Below are positions 1 to 5,064 of a stretch of 7,973 nucleotides of DNA, in pieces. Source of the stretch: Patescibacteria group bacterium (GTDB lineage Bacteria; Patescibacteriota; WWE3; UBA101185; UBA10185); contig JAKLGS010000033.1 in the NCBI GenBank assembly GCA_022710505.1, positions 1-7,973 on the forward strand. Reading direction: 5' to 3'. Position 1 is the stretch's first letter. Each line of letters starts with the position of its first letter. The position numbers and the translations under genes are program-made. The notes under the pieces are model-generated. The model worked only from the letters and a program-made list of their open reading frames with translations, made no database searches and had not been told where the DNA came from.

Positions 1-39
1 GTTTACGAAGTTGGTACAGCTTTAAATATAATCAATTAA
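1..39 (+). CDS. C-terminal end of a probable type IV pilin-like protein (5' end outside window)
   Basis: Frame 1 is open from the window edge and reads VYEVGTALNIIN followed by TAA at 37-39. These residues resemble the end of the GspG-like pilin encoded at 5597-6091, which finishes FFEVGNNLNLITH. A Y/F-E-V-G-x-x-L-x-L/I ending is common in this pilin group. A strong intrinsic terminator starts 33 bases after the stop, as expected for the end of a rightward transcript. Only 12 codons are visible, so the assignment is an inference from this short similarity and the terminator. Frame 3 is also open through the first 50 or so bases, but its translation resembles nothing recognisable. Confidence 0.5.
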   Translation, partial: VYEVGTALNIIN

Positions 40-71
40 CATTGGTTATTCAGAGATGATCTTTGAAAGCA

Positions 72-106
72 GATGCCCCCGCCTTCGGCGGGGGCATCCT
101 TTTGTA
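72..106 (+). terminator. Strong rho-independent terminator
   Basis: A perfect 12-bp stem (72-83 with 87-98) with loop TTC contains the core CCCCGCCTTCGGCGGGG and is followed by CTTTTTG and further T-rich sequence. The T-tract lies on the right, so it terminates rightward transcription, presumably of the pilin-like gene ending at 39. Reading leftward there is no T-tract after the stem, so it is not an obvious terminator for the leftward gene at 206-658. The same core recurs at 4933-4949. Confidence 0.85.
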
Positions 107-205
107 TACTTTTTTATTTGCTCTCGTGTACTTTTAGACTTCTTTTCAGTTACTTAACACCTTCAATACCCTTTACTGATATATTTTCTCTACCTTATAT
201 ATAAA

Positions 206-658
206 CTACTCACCCAAAATACTTTTTTTAACCTCTTCCCTATTATTTTCCTCAAGAATAACTATCTCTCTTTGTTTCAAAGAATTATTTTTTTCAGGAC
301 TTAATAAAATTCCATTTTCAAACACATTCATAATTTCACCCACATTATCTTGAGCATGTATTCTATTTATGGATATCTTTCCGCATTTAATACATTCGTG
401 AATAAGCATTATTTCACCTTTTACAGTCATTCCCCATTTATCAATCCTTGGTGTTTTTGATGTTAATCCGATTGGTTTCATCCCAGTGTTACAAAATGAC
501 ATTCTATCTCCAGTTACATCGCTATCTACATGTTTTGACCAAAGGCAGTGAGGGCAATGATTTCTATTTACGGTCTGATCGTACTTACTGACTGGTACCC
601 ATTTTTTACAATTTATACAAATAAAACCTTTGTTTTTTTCTTCTTCTTTTATATTCAT
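206..658 (-). CDS. RNHCP-domain zinc-ribbon protein, 150 aa
   Basis: This is a member of the RNHCP family, whose biochemical role is not established. The signature NRNHCPHC occurs at residues 31-38 and continues into L-W-S-K-H-V-D. The probable metal ligands are C14-x2-C17, C35-x2-C38, C56 and C89-x2-C92, and the late motif N-R-I-x(3)-D-N is at about 98-105. The repeated C-x2-C pairs imply zinc binding. There is no signal peptide or membrane segment, so it is predicted to be cytoplasmic. Residues from about 115 form a charged tail beyond the domain, rich in E, K and N, which the paralogue at 3204-3512 lacks. The ATG at 658 is chosen because the domain begins soon after it. There is no Shine-Dalgarno sequence, and a TATAAT box ends only 7 bases upstream. 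It is transcribed divergently from pilD. Family assignment is firm; function is unknown. Confidence 0.85.
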   Translation of the reverse strand: MNIKEEEKNKGFICINCKKWVPVSKYDQTVNRNHCPHCLWSKHVDSDVTGDRMSFCNTGMKPIGLTSKTPRIDKWGMTVKGEIMLIHECIKCGKISINRIHAQDNVGEIMNVFENGILLSPEKNNSLKQREIVILEENNREEVKKSILGE

Positions 659-696
659 AAGTTAAATTATATCTAAAAAGCTTGCCTCTTTCTTAA
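659..696 (-). promoter_or_regulatory. Probable promoter of the RNHCP gene; leaderless transcript likely
   Basis: On the minus strand a perfect TATAAT lies at 671-666, with 7 bases between it and the ATG. A start site at the usual distance would fall on or next to the start codon. The -35 is weak; TTAAGA at 696-691 with a 19-base spacer is the best candidate. No ribosome binding site is present between box and ATG. Confidence 0.55.
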
Positions 697-790
697 TGTG
701 CGTTTTCCTTTAGTTCTGATTCCAAAAATATTTCACTCATCCCTACTCCTCTAAAAAAATCATACACTTTTTAAAATACCCTTGTTACTG

Positions 791-803
791 TAATATACAT
801 TTT
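791..803 (+). promoter_or_regulatory. Possible -10 element of pilD, close to the start codon
   Basis: TAATAT at 791-796, overlapping TATACA at 794-799, lies directly before the ATG at 804 with no Shine-Dalgarno sequence between. If either is the -10 box, transcription would begin at or next to the start codon. No convincing -35 is visible and the region is AT-rich, so this call is tentative. The rest of the 145-base gap to the divergent RNHCP gene shows nothing else I can name. Confidence 0.35.
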
Positions 804-1691
804 ATGCAGGCAGTAATTTTTATATACTTGTTTATTTTTGGAGCCTTTACAGGTTCTTTTTTAAATCTTATATCCGACCGCCTTCCCGCCGGCAGGAAAG
901 TTATTTTTGGACGTTCCATCTGCGATTTCTGTAAAAAGAAATTAAAAGTAAAAAACCTCATCCCAATTTTTTCTTTTTTATTTCAAAAGGGCCGATGTAG
1001 TTTTTGCCAGAAAAAACTTTCTTTTTACTACCCGCTTTCCGAATTTTTAACAGGTGTGGCATTTATGTTAGCTGGGCATCTCTCAAGATTCTCGTATGAA
1101 ATAAATCCTGACAACACATTCTTACTTTTTTACTATATCGTAGTTTTTTCATTTTTCATGGTGATGATTTTGACCGATATGAAATTTTGTTTAATTCTCG
1201 ATTCCGTAATAATTCCTGCGATCATCTTTGTTTTTCTTTCTTCATTATTATTTAAATTTTTAGACTTATCGGAGATTTATACTAATTTAAAAAATGATAG
1301 TTTTGGTGTTTATTTATTGAGAACAGATTTTTTTACCAGTAGGGTTATTATGTCTCTGAAAAATTTTGGGTATGTTGTGGCAAGTGCAATTCTAATTGCA
1401 CTTTTTTTTCAATTTTTAATTTTTATTACCAAAGGTAGGGGTATGGGAGATGCGGATGTTAAACTCGGATTTTTAATCGGGTTAGTTAATGGTTTTCCTA
1501 TGGCTTTTATGGCTGTTTTTATGGGGTATGTTTTAGGCGCAGTTTACAGCGTTTTTTTAATGCTGATGAAAAAGAAAACTATGAAGGATGCCATACCTTT
1601 CGGTCCGTTTTTGATATTAGGAAGTGTCTTAATACTTTTATTTGGAAATCAGATTTGGGTATGGTACAGCGGTTTAGGGAGTATTTTTTAA
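804..1691 (+). CDS. pilD: Type IV prepilin peptidase / N-methyltransferase PilD
   Basis: This polytopic inner-membrane aspartic protease (A24A/GspO family) cleaves prepilins after the conserved Gly and methylates the new N-terminus. The first helix, residues 1-24, ends in the usual G-S-F-L-N-x(4)-R-L-P. A cytoplasmic zinc loop follows with C40-x2-C43 and C65-x2-C68, the tetracysteine set of bifunctional PilD enzymes. The catalytic aspartates are probably D125 (L-T-D-M) and D216 in G-M-G-D-A-D-V-K-L, the family GxGD motif. P-F-G-P-F-L at about 265-270 is also typical. Several hydrophobic helices fill residues 80-295. The length of 295 aa is slightly above the common 250-290, with an extra stretch at about 150-185 between the two catalytic regions. 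The usual I-P-D after the first Asp is replaced by C-L-I-L-D. It would process the seven prepilin-type proteins encoded to the right. It converges on the kinase gene with only 33 bases between stops. Confidence 0.95.
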   Translation: MQAVIFIYLFIFGAFTGSFLNLISDRLPAGRKVIFGRSICDFCKKKLKVKNLIPIFSFLFQKGRCSFCQKKLSFYYPLSEFLTGVAFMLAGHLSRFSYEINPDNTFLLFYYIVVFSFFMVMILTDMKFCLILDSVIIPAIIFVFLSSLLFKFLDLSEIYTNLKNDSFGVYLLRTDFFTSRVIMSLKNFGYVVASAILIALFFQFLIFITKGRGMGDADVKLGFLIGLVNGFPMAFMAVFMGYVLGAVYSVFLMLMKKKTMKDAIPFGPFLILGSVLILLFGNQIWVWYSGLGSIF

Positions 1692-1724
1692 AAATTACCT
1701 TCGAGATAGTATTTTGATCCCTCT

Positions 1725-3146
1725 TTATCTTATTGAAGAAACACTGTTTGAAAAATTCTTACCGACTCGTGAATTGAAATCAGGCGACCTTGTGTTTATT
1801 TTACTTTTGGGGATTGATATCCAAAAAGTACTACCTTTATTTGTTCCTTCGGATGTAGCCCATATCTTGCCCCCCATTCCCTCTAAATATAGTTTTGCTA
1901 TATACAATCCAAGACCTGTTCCCCCTGTATCCGAGGCTATAGTGTAGGAATTATCTATCCTTCCAAATTTATGGAAAAGCTTTGGTAAATCTTCCTGACT
2001 AATTCCGGACCCGCTATCCTTTATTGATAACGTTACTTTATCAAGATCAATCTGTATTCCTATTTCTATTCCTCCTTGATTAGTAAATTTAACCGCATTA
2101 TCAATCAAATTCATTAATACATCTCTCATTTTTTCTTTATCTATGTCGACAAAAGCATCTGAACATGATTCATCGAATTTTAGATAGATTTTTTTACCGT
2201 TGACCTTTATTTCAAAGCTAGTAACTATTTCTTTTATTAGATCGCATAAATCAACTTGTTGAATATTAAAAAATACCTTATCCTGCTCAAATTTTGATAT
2301 GTTCAACATATCGTTTATGAGGTCTATCATCCTTTGAGTTCCTCTCGAAGCTTTTTGTAGATACTCCATTTGTTTTTGTTTTAGCCTCCCAACTTTTTGT
2401 TGCTCAAGCATCCATAGATAACTTTTAACTATAGTCATAGGAGTTCTTAACTCGTGTGAGGCAACAGTTAAAAATTCATCCTTCATTTTATTTAGTACTA
2501 TTAAATTTTCATAAGCCTCGCCCAAATCGTTTTTTGCATCCTTTAAATTTTTATAAAGCCTTGAATTTTCAAGAGCAATTCCCGCGTTTTCAGAAAATTT
2601 CCTGAGCATTTCTTTTTCAAAATCGCTAAGGCCCTTTTCGTCCTTAGACATACTTATAATAAGAACTCCTATAGGAGTACTTCTAACCATAAGGGGCGTT
2701 GCGATATTTAGGTCTGTTCCCATCATATTTTGAATTTCTTTTGCGGAGTCATATGTAACTGCGGGTCCTAAAAAATCAAAAAGTTCGGCTGAAACATACT
2801 GTTTTTGTTCGGTTATAGCTTTAACACAGAGATTATCTTGATAGCCTAAGGCGATGCTGGAATTTTTGAAGGAATCTTTAAGTTTGTTCATTAACTGCTC
2901 GTCTTTTATAGTTTGAGATATTGATGTTTTAACCAGCTTTTCTTTTTTTTCATCTATTAGCCAAAGAATTGCGAGTTCATAACCCAAGGCCATTGGAATG
3001 ATGTCGGCTATTTTTTGAGTCATCTCGTCAAAATCATTTGTTCCCAGGATTATTTCAATTAGTTTATAGGTCGCGTCTAGAGCCCGGTTTTTATCTACCA
3101 GAGCCAGCAGTTCCTCCTCTTTTAATTGGACAGTTTGTTTTTCCAT
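1725..3146 (-). CDS. Soluble GAF-domain sensor histidine kinase, 473 aa
   Basis: This is a two-component sensor kinase without membrane segments, so it should act in the cytoplasm. A short coiled N-terminus leads into a GAF domain at about 28-195, ending in the typical E-x(6)-A-G-I-A-L-E-N-S-R-L-Y. A helical linker at about 196-222 precedes the HisKA domain, whose phospho-accepting His is H231 in A-S-H-E-L-R-T-P-M. The HATPase domain shows an N-box (N346 and N350), a G1 box D-S-G-S-G-I at 377-382, an F-box around 391-394, and a G2 box G-G-T-G-L-G-L at 408-414. All catalytic motifs are intact. About 26 residues of Ser/Asn-rich tail follow the domain. The GAF ligand cannot be inferred. There is no receiver or output domain, so a separate partner is needed; the receiver at 3660-4067 is the only candidate in view. 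It is divergent from the gene at 3204 across 57 bases. The ATG at 3146 has no Shine-Dalgarno sequence. Confidence 0.93.
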   Translation of the reverse strand: MEKQTVQLKEEELLALVDKNRALDATYKLIEIILGTNDFDEMTQKIADIIPMALGYELAILWLIDEKKEKLVKTSISQTIKDEQLMNKLKDSFKNSSIALGYQDNLCVKAITEQKQYVSAELFDFLGPAVTYDSAKEIQNMMGTDLNIATPLMVRSTPIGVLIISMSKDEKGLSDFEKEMLRKFSENAGIALENSRLYKNLKDAKNDLGEAYENLIVLNKMKDEFLTVASHELRTPMTIVKSYLWMLEQQKVGRLKQKQMEYLQKASRGTQRMIDLINDMLNISKFEQDKVFFNIQQVDLCDLIKEIVTSFEIKVNGKKIYLKFDESCSDAFVDIDKEKMRDVLMNLIDNAVKFTNQGGIEIGIQIDLDKVTLSIKDSGSGISQEDLPKLFHKFGRIDNSYTIASDTGGTGLGLYIAKLYLEGMGGKIWATSEGTNKGSTFWISIPKSKINTRSPDFNSRVGKNFSNSVSSIR

Positions 3147-3203
3147 TATTAATTCAAAATTACTGTATATAATAATATGGTATTTTTTAAATAATTAAAA
3201 GCT
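3147..3203. promoter_or_regulatory. Divergent promoter region between the kinase and the second RNHCP gene
   Basis: This 57-base, almost purely A+T interval must hold start signals for both directions. Rightward, TATAAT lies at 3168-3173, 30 bases before the ATG at 3204. Leftward, TATTAT (3177-3172) and TATACA (3169-3164) lie 17-25 bases before the ATG at 3146. The candidate boxes overlap, so the two promoters could compete for polymerase. No -35 box or Shine-Dalgarno sequence stands out on either side, and exact assignments are uncertain because of the base composition. Confidence 0.45.
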
Positions 3204-3512
3204 ATGTCAGGAAAATTTATTAAAAAAGTTGAAAATTTTGTTTGTGAAAATTGTGGTTATGTGGTTGAAGGAAATGGATTCACTAATCATTGTCCAAAGT
3301 GTTTGTGGTCAAAACACGTTGATGTATTTCCTGGTGATCGAAATGAAAACTGTGGCGGTTTGATGAGACCCATCGGATTAATAATTGAAAATAACGGTGA
3401 AGTAATTTACCACAAGTGTACTTTGTGCGGAGATGTTAGAGCTTGCAGGGTTTCAAAAGATGACGACAGGGATGAGATTTTGAAATTAAGTCAGATACCT
3501 CTTTCGAGTTAG
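3204..3512 (+). CDS. Short RNHCP-family zinc-ribbon protein, 102 aa
   Basis: This is a second member of the RNHCP family. Probable zinc ligands are C14-x2-C17, C30-x2-C33, C50 and C72-x2-C75, with an extra C81. The signature is changed to F-T-N-H-C-P-K-C (26-33), so the R-N of the family name is not kept, but L-W-S-K-H-V-D, P-G-D-R-N and M-R-P-I-G-L follow as in canonical members. The late N-R-I motif has become A-C-R-V, followed by the acidic stretch S-K-D-D-D-R-D. It shares C-L-W-S-K-H-V-D and P-I-G-L with the protein at 206-658 and lacks that protein's charged tail. It is predicted cytoplasmic, with no signal or membrane segment. The ATG at 3204 begins ten residues before the first C-x2-C and has no Shine-Dalgarno sequence. 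The function is unknown. It lies between the kinase and the receiver genes. Confidence 0.85.
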   Translation: MSGKFIKKVENFVCENCGYVVEGNGFTNHCPKCLWSKHVDVFPGDRNENCGGLMRPIGLIIENNGEVIYHKCTLCGDVRACRVSKDDDRDEILKLSQIPLSS

Positions 3513-3624
3513 ATTTTTTTAATTTGATCGCTTACTTTAATTTAGATTTTTTGGCATTTATATTTTTCAACCTCTTCTCTACTCTTTTGGTATAGGTACT
3601 TTTTAGAAATTATTTTATATTCCC

Positions 3625-3659
3625 TTGAAGCATTTTTTTATTAGTGGTAAATTTTAAGT
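3625..3659 (+). promoter_or_regulatory. Extended -10 promoter of the response regulator; leaderless transcript likely
   Basis: TTGAAG at 3625-3630 is followed by a 17-base spacer and TAAATT at 3648-3653. The spacer ends in TGG, which gives an extended -10 (TGnTAAATT). Six bases separate the -10 from the ATG at 3660, so the expected start site falls on the start codon. No Shine-Dalgarno sequence is present. The preceding part of the 147-base gap (3513-3624) holds T-runs without a clear hairpin, and I see no terminator for the RNHCP gene there. Confidence 0.6.
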
Positions 3660-4067
3660 ATGGATGAAAAGAAAGTATTAAAAAATAATATTCTCATTGT
3701 AGAGGACGAGCATGATATTAGAGAAATATATGCTGAAGTTTTAAATATGGCCGGCTACGTCGTTGATCAGGTAGCTGACGGCGAGAAAGGTATGCAAAAA
3801 ATCAGAGATGATAATTGGGATATCTTACTTCTGGATATAATGCTTCCCGGTAAGGATGGTATAAAAATTCTTAAAGAAATTAAGGACCACCCCGAGTTGA
3901 AAAAAGGTATTGTTATTGCTCTTACTAATTTAAATAGCGAAAACATTATTCAGGAAGTTTTTGGTTCGGGTGCTGATGGCTATCTAATAAAATCAGAAAT
4001 CACACCTGATAAGGTTGTTGAAGAGGTTGCAAGAATTTTAGCTAATCAAGAAGCCGGTAGAAATTAA
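3660..4067 (+). CDS. Single-domain response regulator (CheY/Spo0F-like receiver)
   Basis: The 135-aa protein is a lone receiver domain. It has the acidic pocket E15-D16-E17 in I-V-E-D-E, phospho-acceptor D59 in L-L-L-D-I-M-L-P-G-K-D-G, the switch Thr T89 in A-L-T-N, and the conserved K111 in L-I-K-S. No DNA-binding or other output domain follows; the protein ends about 20 residues after the lysine. It must therefore act by protein contact, for example on the pilus machinery or as a phosphorelay intermediate. The GAF-histidine kinase 0.5 kb to the left is the natural phospho-donor candidate, although it is transcribed in the opposite direction and the second RNHCP gene lies between them. The pilin genes begin 173 bases downstream on the same strand. 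Pairing with the kinase and a role in pilus control are inferences from position. No terminator is visible after the stop. Confidence 0.93.
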   Translation: MDEKKVLKNNILIVEDEHDIREIYAEVLNMAGYVVDQVADGEKGMQKIRDDNWDILLLDIMLPGKDGIKILKEIKDHPELKKGIVIALTNLNSENIIQEVFGSGADGYLIKSEITPDKVVEEVARILANQEAGRN

Positions 4068-4116
4068 ATTATTTTTGATTCGAATCTTTCTCTGATTATT
4101 GATAACCTTTTATTTC

Positions 4117-4145
4117 TTGACACTAAAAATAATTCAGTCCATACT
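4117..4145 (+). promoter_or_regulatory. Sigma-70-type promoter of the major pilin
   Basis: A perfect TTGACA at 4117-4122 is followed by a 17-base spacer and CATACT at 4140-4145, which matches TATAAT at four of six positions. A start near 4152 would give a leader of about 90 bases, unlike the near-leaderless genes to the left. A second -10-like TATGAT at 4185-4190 lacks a -35. A perfect 10-bp palindrome GATTCGAATC at 4077-4086, about 30 bases upstream of the -35, could be an operator. GCAAC (4159-4163) and GTTGC (4180-4184) could form a small hairpin in the leader. Confidence 0.6.
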
Positions 4146-4220
4146 TTACTTTAGATAGGCAACTAAAATAATCTGCCTTGTTGCTATGATAATTGAAAAA
4201 AATAAAAAATTAGGTTTTGG

Positions 4221-4231
4221 AAGGGGGGTGA
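4221..4231 (+). promoter_or_regulatory. Strong Shine-Dalgarno sequence of the major pilin
   Basis: AAGGGGGGTGA at 4221-4231 is close to the full anti-SD complement AAGGAGGTGA, with the central A replaced by G and one extra G. Nine bases separate it from the ATG at 4241. It is one of only two strong ribosome binding sites in the window, in keeping with high expression of a major pilin. Its right half (4227-4231) belongs to the inverted repeat described next. Confidence 0.75.
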
Positions 4232-4271
4232 AACGAAATTATGAATAAGTTAATTAAAAAGTCGTTTCACC
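4227..4271 (+). promoter_or_regulatory. Inverted repeat at the pilin start: possible translational control hairpin
   Basis: GGTGAAACGA (4227-4236) and TCGTTTCACC (4262-4271) are perfect reverse complements. In mRNA they would form a 10-bp stem around a 25-nt AT-rich loop that contains the AUG (4241-4243). The left arm includes the right half of the Shine-Dalgarno sequence. The right arm encodes S8-F9-H10 and the first base of the R11 codon in the leader peptide. Folding would limit 30S access; melting or a bound factor could relieve this. The sequence match is certain. The regulatory role is inference. Confidence 0.6.
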
Positions 4272-4903
4272 GAAAAGAAAAAGGTTTCACACTTATCGAG
4301 CTTTTGATCGTTATTGTCATCATTGGTATTTTAGCAGGTGTTCTTATTGCTGTTATAAACCCAGTTAGACAACAAAATAGGTCTAGAAATGCCACGATAA
4401 GAGCGTCTATGTTAAAAGTAGCCTTTGCACTCAATGCTACTAAGGCTGGTATTGGAAGACTTCCTAATAATTCAGAACTTACCACCGAATTGGAGAATCT
4501 TCAAACTAATGCTGCTAATTGTGTTACAACAAACGCTGATTTACTTGATTGCCAATTTAGTATTAGTGGTGTCGCCATGCCAAAATACTGCGCTGAAAAC
4601 TCTGTAGCCCCAAATGCTACAGGTTCTGGAGTAGCTTGTTGGATGAGAATGCTTTCTTCAACTAACTCTACTATGACAGACTTGATTTCAGGGCAATTTA
4701 GAGTTGTCGCAGCTGCTTATGATTTGGATACAGTTAATGTGAGCAGAGATATATTTGTTTTTGATTCACATCAAGGAATGTTGAAATGTCGTGGGAATAC
4801 TACTTATACAACTACCGGAACCGCTCTTGTTCCGTTTACTATTATCACTGAAACTGAATATGCTGACCGTACAACTGCTGGTTGTGTGATTCTTTCAGAA
4901 TAA
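4241..4903 (+). CDS. Type IV prepilin, probable major pilin, 220 aa
   Basis: The leader M-N-K-L-I-K-K-S-F-H-R-K-E-K-G ends in the PilD site G15|F16, followed by F-T-L-I-E-L-L-I-V-I-V-I-I-G-I-L-A with Glu at mature position 5, so the mature protein is 205 aa. After the hydrophobic helix comes N-P-V-R-Q-Q-N-R-S-R-N, a block typical of CPR pilins. The globular part is Thr/Asn/Ala-rich and carries six cysteines (94, 104, 117, 133, 183, 215), enough for three disulfides outside the cell. The protein should be inserted in the membrane, cleaved by PilD and polymerised into the fibre. It is called major pilin because it alone has its own TTGACA promoter, a long leader, a near-consensus ribosome binding site and a following GC hairpin. 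The ATG at 4241 fits that ribosome binding site. The leader is longer than in most of the prepilins downstream. Which pilin dominates the fibre is not proven by sequence. Confidence 0.88.
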   Translation: MNKLIKKSFHRKEKGFTLIELLIVIVIIGILAGVLIAVINPVRQQNRSRNATIRASMLKVAFALNATKAGIGRLPNNSELTTELENLQTNAANCVTTNADLLDCQFSISGVAMPKYCAENSVAPNATGSGVACWMRMLSSTNSTMTDLISGQFRVVAAAYDLDTVNVSRDIFVFDSHQGMLKCRGNTTYTTTGTALVPFTIITETEYADRTTAGCVILSE

Positions 4904-4930
4904 CTATAGTTGTTTATTATTCTGCGTTCT

Positions 4931-4951
4931 AGCCCCGCCTTCGGCGGGGCT
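4931..4951 (+). terminator. GC-rich hairpin after the major pilin gene (partial terminator or mRNA 3'-end stabiliser)
   Basis: A perfect 9-bp stem (4931-4939 with 4943-4951) with loop TTC has the same 17-base core as the terminator at 72-98. It begins 27 bases after the pilin stop. Unlike that terminator it is followed by TTAGGACCTA rather than a T-run, so full termination is doubtful. It may protect the pilin mRNA 3' end and let only part of transcription reach the operon that starts at 5065. Confidence 0.6.
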
Positions 4952-5002
4952 TAGGACCTAAAAAATTTGTTAGAAATTTAAAAATTAAAAACTTTTAAAT
5001 AC

Positions 5003-5062
5003 GTTTGAAAATTTCAAACTTATCTAAAAACTTTTTGTAAATAAATTTTACGGATTTATAAC
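5003..5062 (+). promoter_or_regulatory. Palindrome and possible promoter upstream of the minor-pilin operon
   Basis: GTTTGAAA (5003-5010) and TTTCAAAC (5012-5019) form a perfect palindrome around one central base, which looks like an operator half-site pair. As RNA it could only make a 7-bp AT-rich stem. Further on, TTGTAA (5035-5040), a 16-base spacer and TATAAC (5057-5062) resemble a promoter, but the -10 would lie only two bases before the ATG at 5065. Either this -10 is wrong or the real start is slightly downstream. There is no Shine-Dalgarno sequence. Confidence 0.35.
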
Positions 5063-5064
5063 AA

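Noticed and set aside
1692..1724. Bidirectional terminator between the convergent pilD and kinase genes
   Set aside because: The 33 bases contain no stem of useful length and no T-tract next to a hairpin in either direction.
1714..1947. Open frame of 77 codons on the plus strand
   Set aside because: It lies entirely antisense to the C-terminal part of the histidine kinase, whose HATPase motifs are intact; its translation has no recognisable features.
4223..4228. G6 tract in the Shine-Dalgarno sequence as a phase-variation site
   Set aside because: Six Gs is short for efficient slippage and the window offers no second allele; the tract is explained by the ribosome binding site.
4267..4607. 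Short open frames on both strands inside the major pilin gene
   Set aside because: They are in other frames of a clear prepilin gene and have no ribosome binding site or recognisable product. The frames at 5419-5610 (minus) and 6333-6530 (plus) were dropped for the same reason.
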